A stretch of 34,406 bases of DNA from Saccoglossus kowalevskii (taxonomy: Eukaryota > Hemichordata > Enteropneusta > Harrimaniidae). A program made the translations under genes and the position numbers. The notes under the pieces are model-generated. The model saw only the letters and a list, made by a program, of their open reading frames with translations. It was not told the origin of the DNA and ran no database searches. This document shows, in pieces, positions 19,810-29,162 of the stretch (within the stretch, counting starts at the first letter, position 1; each line of letters starts with the position of its first letter). The stretch lies in contig NW_003133346.1 in the NCBI RefSeq assembly GCF_000003605.2, positions 145,906 through 180,311 of the forward strand, written 5' to 3'.

Positions 19810-21090
19810 TGCCCCGAGGGATGAATGTAATATTTACAGCGCAACTATCTTCTAACAAGTGCTTCATGAATTTGAATTGAAATAACTGTTTTATCGTCAT
19901 AGTGTATTGCACATCGCTCCACGGTGGATAACATTCACTGTCCTCTGGGATATCGGAAAGATTGTACTCAGTATCACGTAATGAGATTTGTCAAGAATCG
20001 CTCTGACGTAATACACTCGCCGTTATTGAAACTAGGCCTTAATAACACGCAGTATATTGCAATGTGTACGTTGGTTTATCCCATTTAGAAACATTGTCTT
20101 ATTGGCCACGACCAGGCTTGGAGTGCTGGTACAAATATAATAAGTACTCGTTCACCGACGTCGCCGTCGTCCGAACTACTTGTATCTTCAGTATTACTCC
20201 TCGATTAGTCGCAGATGTATTATAACGCGTATACGTCAGAGAAAAAAGTAGCACGTGACACATAACCTTCACAATTACGGAAAACAGATGTAGATAAAAT
20301 TGAAAGTCATTACTTACATTATTTTGAAAATGTCAAAGAGGGAAATCCGTAGAAAATGTACAATAAAGAGAAAGTGTTATGTTTGAATATTGATTTCTGT
20401 CGTATATAAATTACAAATTTTCATAAATTAATAATACATCTGTCATAAATCTGTAATGAACACGTTTTACTGTTTATGTTTATAAATTATTTAACTGAAC
20501 AATGAGTATGTCCGTTCTAATTTGAAAATAAATGTGCGCAACTGTAGATAGTATCTGGTTTTTACAGAGAAAAAAAACGACATGTTAACAATGACATGTG
20601 CAGATTTTCTCTTAGATAATTGAAAATCAGATAACCATAACTCCGGGTTAATGACTCATGGACAACTACAATTTCAATTCTATTTTCAAACATCGTGAAC
20701 GCACATGCTGCAGCCTTGGGTCACGCTTTCAATGCAATTTCAAAATTAATTAATTAAGGTGTTTATGTTTATCCATGAGCAAAACATATTATTCGCGTCA
20801 GTTGTGTTGAGGAGTCCTAGAAAAAAAACGGCTAAATACCACCTGCGTTTAAAAATAGAAGTTAATCACCGCTAAATGTTGAATGCTGAATAACGTTTTG
20901 TAAATAATTGTTGAGTTGAGATACACAATGCATGAGCTAAAGTAGTTAAACACACGTCTGTTACATGGCTGCATTGTTCGTTCCGTCGTTCCTAACTTAA
21001 ATATCGGTAGTTGTTCTTTTAGACAATATTCCGTTCACTGCGAGATCCCGCGTTATGCGTGAAACCGAACGTAAAAACAGGACAAACAAA
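19810..21090. other. AT-rich, no gene seen
   Basis: No repeat or exon signals could be supported. Confidence 0.5.
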
Positions 21091-21092
21091 GA

Positions 21093-21383
21093 TCATAGCG
21101 TTGTAGTGGCGACAAACATCGCGCGGGATTCGACAAACGCGAAAATATTTTGGGGGATATTTCCATGATTAATAATGTGCTGTGCACATTTCACGATGGT
21201 AAATTTCGGTGTAGTAAGTGTATTGAAATGCAATATTCCCCGGTCAAAGATTGGTGTTTCGATGTGAGCTACGCAATAATGCAATTCGAGTTCAAAATCA
21301 AATTGTTCGATTTCTGCGGCCGACGTTCGGCGCGCGTCTTTCACGCAACTCGTACGAAATCTTGCAGTTGAACGAAGAATCAC
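21093..21383 (-). CDS. 96-codon open frame without ATG, possible exon
   Basis: The frame runs from an AG-preceded GTG (21383-21381) to TGA at 21093-21095. Content includes KDARRTSAAEIEQFDFELEL, HIETPIFDRGILHF and PKFTIVKCAQHIINHGNIPQ. The residue mix is protein-like and the bases are CpG-rich at the 5' side. The opposite strand is also open over much of it (21150-21371, starting with TTG). The minus frame is preferred on composition only. No domain is recognised. Confidence 0.25.
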   Translation of the reverse strand: MILRSTARFRTSCVKDARRTSAAEIEQFDFELELHYCVAHIETPIFDRGILHFNTLTTPKFTIVKCAQHIINHGNIPQNIFAFVESRAMFVATTTL

Positions 21384-21389
21384 CTATTA

Positions 21390-22010
21390 GAACTATGTTA
21401 GCAACTAACTGTATTTATATGCCATTACATTACACAATACATTATTGCAACACTAAAAAGTGCAATTGTAAAGACCATGCACATTTATACGTCATCACTA
21501 CTCCAGTAATATTCCCGTTTCGTCTGTTGCGAATATGCTGAATATAAAGTCTGTGTGCAGTGATCACCCACCTGCTTACATTAAACCTAGATGAAACTTA
21601 CTAAACCGAGAAACACCGATTTTTACACTGGCAACAGAGAGCATATATAATCACCGTTATTTATCACAAACTATTCGCAAAACAGTGTTCATGAAAAAAT
21701 GTAAAATAGAGCAGCGCAACATGGGTATTTTTTTTTAGTTAACTGCGTACACAGTTCAATGCGATGAGTAGATAAGTCGCTTTAAAATAAAATCCCCATT
21801 CATCAACCCTTCAACATGAACTTCAACAATTCATAACACACATAATGCAAAGAACACACTTTCTTTCATAATTCCAATGCAAAATGTTATAGTTTGGGTA
21901 TATTTGATTTCAGAATTTTAGGTGTTAATGGCTGTTAAAATGGGCCTTTCGTTTATGTTATTTGGTACAAATTGTATGATTCTACGTCCAATATTCTCAA
22001 TACGGCCCTT
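21390..22010. other. no gene seen
   Basis: AT-rich; only short chance frames. Confidence 0.45.
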
Positions 22011-22013
22011 TAA

Positions 22014-22352
22014 TGTCAAAAGAACGCACATAATCCTTCGTACAGTGGGGCTCAGCATGAAACACTCAATGGCAATGAGAGTACAAAAAGACGTCAAAAT
22101 CGTTTTCATTTAAAAAGTACAAGGACGCCGCGATTGTTTGCAATTGTATTTGTTGAGAATGAATGGCAGGCTGAATCGCAATGCACAGGGGGTAAAGTAA
22201 AAGGCATTGTATTGTCTGAAAATACCGGTACACTGAATCGAACCTTCACACACTGTCAACATACATGTACGAAGTTCACTACGCCGTCGCCATGGTTCAA
22301 GCTATATAAAATAACAATTCTCTCGGTAGATACTACGATTCTATTGTATTAA
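22014..22352 (+). CDS. 112-codon open frame lacking ATG, possible exon
   Basis: Open from after the stop at 22011-22013 to TAA at 22350-22352, with no Met anywhere, so it could only be an internal or terminal exon. Residues include NPSYSGAQHETLNGNESTKR, then RLFAIVFVENEWQAES and KGIVLSENTGTLNRTFTHCQ. The hydrophilic, Asn/Thr/Ser-rich mix with NES and NRT sequons looks like an extracellular segment. No clean acceptor or family is recognised, and length alone is not significant. Confidence 0.25.
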   Translation, partial: CQKNAHNPSYSGAQHETLNGNESTKRRQNRFHLKSTRTPRLFAIVFVENEWQAESQCTGGKVKGIVLSENTGTLNRTFTHCQHTCTKFTTPSPWFKLYKITILSVDTTILLY

Positions 22353-22354
22353 TC

Positions 22355-23905
22355 ACTGATTCATGCGGTTGACACATTAGCCAAACTCACAAAGAAAACG
22401 TTTCTGTGATTAAGGAATCTATAATGATTACAATTAAAACATCGACCTGACATCTCCCTAAGTACCTCCTGGTTACGCGCAAGTGTTCGTATTGTCGTTC
22501 ATCAATGCTGTAAAAGTTTGTTTGATCATGTAGTCCACAAAAGACATATCATACTATCTGCACTTCTGTTAACGTCAAACAGGGTTCAATTTTAAAAGTG
22601 GTCATCACTTCGGTGGCTATGATGGGTTACTTACTTACTGTCACAGGGCCTATCAGTACAATGTTTATAGAAGTTTTCGTTGTTATTTATTTACCTTCAA
22701 GTTGATCAAAATTGTTGAAAAGGATGATAGGCAGGTTTATTTTGTGAAATATAACAAAAGTTCACTTCAAATGGTTAAACAAGCTGGTATTTAATAGACA
22801 GCTAAAATAATATAAATAATTTTCAATATTAATATTTGTTTAATTCATACAGATCACAGCGTAATATAATAATTTGTTCGATTGTGGCTTTATCCATACG
22901 TTTTCTAAAATTGTAAAACTTACTATGTTCGAAGAATAGTGTGTGTTGCATAAACAAAACTGACAATATCATGCAAATCAATAATCAATAATCAGCTGCT
23001 GTCAAATCTACTTATCGCTTCCAGTGTTCGCATCCAGTGTTGCGTGAGTTAATCTAATTAATCAATGCTATAGATGTAATTATGAATGACGTTTAAATTA
23101 ACTATGACGAAATGTGCAGAATAATTAATAATTACAGCTTACGTAAACTCTAAATAAGACGTCAATCATGATTTTTGCTGTTTCAATATGTATCGTCATT
23201 TTAGATTGAGTTCGTTACTGGACAGTGGTACATCGCGAATATTTAATATTCTGTTTGCTCTGTTGTAATACAAAAGAGATGTTTTCCCCGAACAACAACT
23301 TGAATGATGGGGTGGAAATAACTTGGGTGTAGATTTTACATACATTTTGAAATAGAATATTTGCAAGAAAAATAACTATATTTATTTGATAGATATGTGA
23401 TTATAAAAACGAATCATTACAACAGGAGACGAGTTAAATAGAGAAAGTTGCAATATTGTGGATATATTGTATGTGTGTAGGATCTTCACGGGGAAATGTT
23501 ATGTGTAGAAACTGAGACGTGAGAGGAATAAGAGGCGTGGTTGATGTGAACAAAAAAGAGAGAAGGTTACAACAACGACTTAAAGATAGAAAATGGTAAC
23601 GGAAACCGTCGGTAAGTGATACCGTGCCAAATAAGTAGGATATCACATAGACCGAATACAAAGACATGGATGTCGACTACCGTACTGGGTGGTAAAATGA
23701 CGATGAATAGCAGGATGCTGCTCGATTAGTAGTGTAACGATGCTGTAACACGTGTGTGTTTTTCTCGGCAAGAAACAAGCGTAGTGATATCAAATTAAAT
23801 TGAATTTATTTCGACTATCGATTGTTCTCGGGCTAAATCTGATAAAATACCTTATATCCAAACGCCAACGTCCTTGCGCCATTCGCTGGGAATTCCCATG
23901 GCATT
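22355..23905. other. AT-rich, no gene seen
   Basis: No supported features. The segment 23860-23910 becomes GC-rich toward the hAT-like fragment. Confidence 0.5.
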
Positions 23906-23910
23906 TTATA

Positions 23911-24193
23911 CAGAGGCTGCGGCGCGAAATCTTGCGTGGGGAGAAATCTGCTCACCAACTCTCGCGCCGAAGTCTCGAGTGGCACTAGGAGGTCCGAGGG
24001 CTTGCTCCCCTGGAAAAAATGAAATCTAGACCCTCTGAAACGCTATTTCCTGTATTTTGAAGGCCATATTTTGCAGTACATAGCGTTGGATTTAAGTAAA
24101 AAATACACAAAGGGTTTCAGCTTGATTGGGGTGGGGCGACGCCACCAACATTTTTTTCCAGGGGCGACCACCCCCTTCTTGCCACCGCCGCTG
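23911..24193. mobile_element. hAT-like transposon fragment (about 283 bp)
   Basis: The left end, CAGAGGCTGCGGCGCGA (23911-23927), and the inverted right end, CAGCGGCGGTGGCAAGA (minus, from 24193), agree at 12 of 17 positions. They match the CAGNGGCGG-style termini common in hAT elements. The interior is GC-rich near both ends, with a TTTTTTTCCAGGGGCG motif. No convincing 8-bp target duplication was seen (ATTTTATA versus TTATAGAA), so the left boundary may be wrong or the element decayed. It has no coding capacity. Confidence 0.4.
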
Positions 24194-24199
24194 TTATAG

Positions 24200-25030
24200 A
24201 AAACACGGAACAAATTAAAGAAACACATTAAACCTGAGAACGTCAAACGTCGGCAGACTACTTTTTATTGTACGCGAATTTGAACGCAATAAATAGCAGT
24301 GTCAAGACACTGAAACAGCTCATGAAAGGATGTATTTCAAAAATGAATTCAAACAATGTGATACAAAACATTAGTATGCAAACTCGTGTACAATAATTTC
24401 CACTCAGTCGAAGCTTGAACATGTTGTCTTTGCCGACAGCTCTTGACTGAAAAAAACACCGTCAGCCTGAGCATCAACGCTTGCCATCGGTGACAGTGGA
24501 CATACTACGAATGCCATTAAATACTGTTACGTAATAGTGAAGTTGTATTGAGTTATAACTAAATTTCGACATTAAATTAATTAAAAATAGAACGAGCTGA
24601 AAATGAAACACGAGATCTGTACACTATTCCCAATAAAAACAGAGTCAAAGCAATGAACGGGTAACATAATAAATACACAGGTAAAAAACAACTACGTCAC
24701 GTGGACCTTTAAGTTCTCATTAGATGTAGATGTTACATTTAATGACAGGCCACTTAGCGACCAAAACAAACGATATCAATTATCTTTCAGAAGATTGGTA
24801 CACTACTCTGTGACATGCATTTTTAAAAAGAGAAAATGTCGGAAGTGACTAAATAATGATAACAAAACCCACCTGTAGAAATCTGTTGAACATGTAGAAC
24901 ATTTGGGAAAACTGCCACGAGCGCCGATTCATGTTTACTGTTTGCTTCGCCCCTGACTTCTAATTGGTATATGATATACCACGCACAGTCGGTTTACTAG
25001 TCGGCCAAATGACGCAGTATAGACACCGCT
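24200..25030. other. AT-rich, no gene seen
   Basis: Contains GTCACGTGGA near 24697; otherwise nothing supported. Confidence 0.45.
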
Positions 25031-25036
25031 GAATAA

Positions 25037-25531
25037 GTTTGGTTCACTTCACTCGTTATTTCCCACGCAACTGCATGTACTGGTACTTTCTGGGACGAAG
25101 ATCGTCGGTATCCACAATTGGTCGATCGTATCCGTTCTATCGGCACTTCTGAAGGAATAGGTGTTGGCGCTGGTGTTGTTATAGACCGAAGCAAATACGG
25201 AGAAACATGCACGTCTGTGGATAAAATGGTAAAGCACGGATATGTCAAAACACTCTCTTCATTAAGCGAGTCTGTAAGTCGATGCGAGATTCGCACGATG
25301 TGGTCATCAATGCTGAGTGCTAGATCGTTATATGGCAGAGATAATCACACTAGACAACCCGCGATTTATTCGCTGTTGTCACTGAATATCATCAGCGTGC
25401 CGCTACGTTGCTTGCAGCACGAGTGTCAGAAACATTCACATGCTTCAGAATGTCAACTGTCTGTCGAAGCGATGCTTATGTCTAGAGTCTGCGCGCGCAC
25501 TGTTGTAGACATACCCCCGCCTCCGACTTAA
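25037..25531 (+). CDS. 165-codon open frame, possible exon, strand uncertain
   Basis: Open from after the stop at 25034-25036 to TAA at 25529-25531; the longest non-satellite open stretch here. It reads TFWDEDRRYPQLVDRIRSIG, then GIGVGAGVVIDRSKYGETC, SVDKMVKHGYVKTLSS, and later a Cys/His-rich part (CLQHECQKHSHASECQ), ending DIPPPPT. There is no ATG before codon 62. A perfect donor-like GTAAGT at about 25273 could end an exon there. The minus strand is also open for about 110 codons (24997-25325), with a Pro/Thr-rich product. One of the two is likely the shadow; I slightly favour plus. No family is recognised. Confidence 0.3.
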   Translation, partial: VWFTSLVISHATACTGTFWDEDRRYPQLVDRIRSIGTSEGIGVGAGVVIDRSKYGETCTSVDKMVKHGYVKTLSSLSESVSRCEIRTMWSSMLSARSLYGRDNHTRQPAIYSLLSLNIISVPLRCLQHECQKHSHASECQLSVEAMLMSRVCARTVVDIPPPPT

Positions 25532-25534
25532 TCA

Positions 25535-25700
25535 ATTGACTTGTTAGGATACTTGTACATCACCCGTAAATGCTCAAGGTTTTACTTAAATGACACGCTC
25601 CGTTTCATAATCGCTTTTCATTTTGTCTTATTTCATATCATCCTGAGTCTGAAAATATTTTATGTTTGCTATATATTGATTCCGGGCTGGCGCTGAACAT
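25535..25700. other. no gene seen
   Basis: Short AT-rich spacer upstream of promoter-like sequence. Confidence 0.4.
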
Positions 25701-25705
25701 CTGCT

Positions 25706-25812
25706 CTTTCCGATTGGTTGACCGGGTCCGCCCCCGACGCTGAATTAAAAGGCCTCTTCCAGGCAGAGTTGACATTTAAAACAAGACAAAACAACCAAGA
25801 AAGCGGTAGGCA
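25706..25812 (+). promoter_or_regulatory. core-promoter-like cluster
   Basis: In order on the plus strand: inverted CCAAT (GATTGGTT, about 25711), GC-box-like CCGCCCCCG (about 25728), and a TATA-like TTAAAAGG (about 25745). A short leader follows, with the first ATG at 25812, which opens only five codons. The order is right, although the CCAAT-TATA spacing is tight. No coding exon was identified downstream. Confidence 0.3.
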
Positions 25813-25819
25813 TGTTTAT

Positions 25820-26560
25820 CACCAAATGACCGACTTTCTATTGAGCGTTTGAACGGAAGTGGGAGTGAAAGAGGGCAAGGGGTGGCAAGGCATAGAAATG
25901 TTAACCACTGTTGCCCCGCTATGAACCCTATGGGTAATATATTCAATGCACAACAGAGAACGATAGCGTGAGAACTGAAGAACAGCTCCACACTTTGATG
26001 AAAGGACACTCCACAAAACAAAACTTGTTATTTAGTGGAGAGTAAACAGCTGTCACAGTCAACACCAATCCACCTTACCAATAGCGGTATTCCTGGCAAT
26101 TTAATTGTTTTACTTGATGAAACACTAAACATTCTTATCATCGTCACTGAGCCAACGAATGTATAGACTGCCCTAGTCTCCGGCTCGGCAACGTTTCTGC
26201 AATATACACTGAAATATACTGCAATTAAACTTTAAACCAGTGCCACGTGGAACGGTAGATACATTGCTATTACGAGTAACTAAAGTATGTGCGAGGGTGT
26301 GGCATTGATTAAAATGTGAATAAATGAATAGACAGCACAACCTTCACCCCTGTATTATCCATCTCCATATTCTAGTTCAGAGTGAGGAATGGCGAGAGAT
26401 ATTACAAAACCCATTTGACAACCCAACCCCCCCCCCTCGTCGAAACTGCTCGTAATATTACTTTTCTGATTACATTTTCGAGATTGTACATAACCATGTG
26501 GCGTAGACAATTGTATCGTCTACAGAGTACGTATTGGCATGCCGTCAGCGTATCTTTGTG
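25820..26560. other. no gene seen; C10 run
   Basis: A C10 homopolymer lies at 26427-26436. Other sequence is unremarkable. Confidence 0.45.
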
Positions 26561-26565
26561 TAAAG

Positions 26566-26758
26566 AACACTCTTGAGGTCAAATCTGAATCTATTGTCCT
26601 TGTCTGGTGATCCTACTCACAGCGTCCAGTCCCGAGATAAACAAACAATTCGCGCCACGCGACGAATGACTCGGACCAGACTAATGGTGGATTTTAAACA
26701 GCCGAGTCGTGGAACTGTGTTCCGCCATAGCGGGAGAAGAAAAATAACAAATTCATGA
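26566..26758 (+). CDS. possible terminal exon followed by AATAAA, unrecognised
   Basis: An acceptor-like CGTATCTTTGTGTAAAG ends at 26565. The frame then reads TLLRSNLNLLSLSGDPTHS, SVQSRDKQTIRATRR and VDFKQPSRGTVFRHSG, ending basic (RRKITNS) at TGA 26756-26758. There is no early ATG. The region is GC-richer than its flanks, and a canonical AATAAA follows ten bases after the stop (26768-26773). That combination supports a 3'-terminal exon, although the UTR would be very short. No domain is recognised. Confidence 0.3.
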
Positions 26759-26767
26759 TGTTTACAA

Positions 26768-26773
26768 AATAAA
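26768..26773 (+). terminator. canonical polyadenylation signal AATAAA
   Basis: AATAAA ten bases after the stop of the candidate exon at 26566-26758. Such hexamers also occur by chance in AT-rich DNA. Confidence 0.25.
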
Positions 26774-26774
26774 G

Positions 26775-27480
26775 ACGTACACACATTTTTATTCCAGAAA
26801 ATCTTTTTTTTTATATTATGGCGTTTAATTTGATTGCGCTTAATTGATTTGTTTTGTTTTTTTCATACACAGACGACTTAAGTTGTTTGTCATGCTTGAT
26901 AGGTGGGTGTGTGTATAATAACTCAATAAATCTTATTCTCTAGACAGAGTCACTTTACGTGGCCGTGAATGAAGCATTTACATATTGCATTGACACGAAA
27001 CATGCCGTTTCCAAGGTGACGAAGCTTAACTCCTGTTCTGGAACATGGTGTATATTTATATTCTGATAAAACAAGTCGAGCAATAATTGTCGTTATCTTT
27101 ATGGCGTATGAAATCCCAGTGGAATAAAAGCTGATTGGTTCTTCAAAAAAGTTCAAACGTTTAACTTCAAATGCTTACTTTCTATGAAAGCGATGAAATG
27201 AAGATTGTTTGATGATTTGACCATAGATATGTTTTCTAAGGTCTTTGATTTAACACAATAATTTAATAATATGACAAATTGTATTTCTAGTAAGTTTCAG
27301 GTACCAGCTTACATCCCTCGAGGTCATTAACTCACTTGCACAATGGCTGGGAATGTCACATCTTTTTCAGATCCATGGTCGCATGCAACTCATGGCCATG
27401 AACTATCATGTTTGCACTGACATTTGACAGTGTCAAACTACGTTTTGATCAAAACAGGCATATTCTAGCTAGCATACAGA
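26775..27480. other. AT-rich, no gene seen
   Basis: Contains the 14-bp palindrome GTTTTGATCAAAAC near 27443. Confidence 0.45.
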
Positions 27481-27489
27481 AGCGCGTTT

Positions 27490-27850
27490 TCCGAGGTTAT
27501 ATATCAGGGGGATCTTCTTCTTCTCTCGGGGTTCTCCACACGTGTCAGAGGGGAAACTCGTCTCGTCTCTCTATCTCGTCCCCTTGAGGTATGGGATCGG
27601 GAAAGTCACTTTAACTTTACAGTCAAATAAGGCACACACAACGAAATACGTTTCAACTCTCGTCTTAGTCGATCTTTTGGAGCACTCTATAAGACACAGC
27701 GCCCTGGGAAAAGTCCCCAAGACTCTCACAAGGCTGACCCAAGGCTAGCCCAAGACTGGACTGCCTCAAGGCTCGCCCCTGGACTGGACTCTCGACTCGA
27801 CTCGACTACCTCTCTCTACTGCGTCTCTCGTAGAGTATTCGCCAAGACCA
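27490..27850 (+). repeat. pyrimidine-rich degenerate repeat tract
   Basis: Runs of TCTTCTTCTTCTCTC and CTCGTCTCGTCTCTC are followed by loosely repeated AAGGCT(G/A)(A/G)CCC units (27725-27775), TGGACTGGACT twice, and (CTCGA)3 at 27791-27805. A TATA-like TTATATATC lies just before (about 27497). This could be an LTR-type regulatory tract or a decayed satellite; no TG...CA ends were confirmed. The open frame 27542-27748 lies in it and is not trusted. Confidence 0.5.
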
Positions 27851-27899
27851 ACTCAAACTCTCTTTATTTATTTTCAAAACTCTAACCAATTACAAAACA

Positions 27900-28105
27900 G
27901 TAAAAGACTCTAGGGCGTAACCTTCAATCATAAAGCCAATCACACTAAGTACTGAATACTTCATATCTTTTGATTAATCGTTCACTACATTAATAACTAT
28001 GGATATAAACTGTCAGAATGGCGACGATTATCTGGTAATTAGTTCCAAACCACTGAGCCAAGTTCCGTCCAAAACTTCAAATAGACCTGAACGATGACAG
28101 ACATA
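27900..28105. other. no gene seen
   Basis: AT-rich; nothing supported. Confidence 0.4.
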
Positions 28106-28114
28106 ACACAGCAA

Positions 28115-28394
28115 TTCGCTAATAATCAACTAATTAAGTCGGTTAACAGATACGCGAAAACAAATTCATGACATATAACTGACTCGCTATAGCGTATATG
28201 ATTGTAAAACATGTCTTTTTCGAGAGCATGTCATTTTCGCGAATTTAGCGAGAGAACTGATTCGCTATTTCAAGATGTCGCTGATGACTTTATTTTCAAT
28301 TCAAAATGGCCGCCAAACAAAGAAATCAACAATGACAAGAGAGATTTGCTAAATCAACTTTTCGCTAATACGTCATTTTACCACAATTCGCTAA
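28115..28394. repeat. cluster of TTCGCTA(A) motifs
   Basis: TTCGCTAA occurs at 28115-28122, 28361-28368 and 28387-28394. TTCGCTA also occurs at 28261-28267, and the reverse form TTAGCGA at 28244-28250. TCGCTATAGCG, a related palindrome, lies at about 28184. This density of one octamer in under 300 bp is not explained by composition. An ATG frame (28211-28489, 93 codons, MSFSRACHFREFSERTD...) overlaps it but has no known domain and is probably incidental. AAAATGGCCGCC (YY1-like) lies near 28304. Confidence 0.5.
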
Positions 28395-28499
28395 AATTGC
28401 ATGTCTCTTTTTCAACATGTTTTACAGTAGTTTATAAAACAACTCTGATTGGAACTTGTAGCGATATTTCTAATTCATTTATTACTCAATAAGTATTTC

Positions 28500-29050
28500 A
28501 GAGTATTGTAAAAAAAAGCGTCAGGCAGAAGAGGGATAAGAAAGTGAGGAATTTCCTTTGATGTCAGTGAATCTTGTAATTTGGAAATTTAACTTTTTAT
28601 TTTGTGTCCACTTTTTATCTTTCACTGTTAATTATTTTTTTTCAGTTGTCTTGTAATTTTTAGTGACATTACTGCTGTACTTTCCAAATACATTGTTGAG
28701 TCAATAAATAAACGTACTAAGCTAATCGGAGCCAATAAAAATGTTATCCAAGTCGACAAAATGTCAAATGTGCAAATGTCTTGCATTTTGAGAGTCCCGC
28801 ATGAATTGTTGCCCACAGATCATGGATCAAAGATTGACGTGATTACAATGAGAAAGTTTACACGTCATGTTTTTTATTATAGAAAAAGTACCATAAACAA
28901 TATCTACACATTTTAGATTTCCTTATGACACGATTGTGTCATAGCTTTGTATGCCCATAACATTTGCAATGAAATGTTCAGACAGAAAGTTGACATTTAC
29001 GAATATGCTTCTCTTCTTTGCAACTTATGTTAAAACCATAGCTATAAGAT
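28500..29050. other. AT-rich, no gene seen
   Basis: No supported features. Confidence 0.45.
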
Positions 29051-29056
29051 TTTATT

Positions 29057-29130
29057 GTCAGACCACCGTTCCCCAACACCAGGACGGTGGTTAGACCGTA
29101 GAGCTTTTTTTTTAGCTCCATGGTCAGACC
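29057..29130. repeat. two adjoining hairpins sharing GTCAGACC
   Basis: GTCAGACCACCGTT (29057-29070) pairs imperfectly with AGGACGGTGGTTAGAC (29081-29096). GACCGTAGAGCT (29094-29105) pairs with AGCTCCATGGTC (29114-29125) around a T run. GTCAGACC occurs at both outer ends. The same CAGACCA arm appears in the hairpin at 30309-30330. Confidence 0.5.
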
Positions 29131-29162
29131 CACTGTGTCAGCACTACACATAGTATTTCCTT

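Noticed and set aside
25776-26021. 81-codon minus frame, Leu/Pro/Cys-rich
   Set aside because: Overlaps the promoter-like cluster, has no ATG at its start and no family features.
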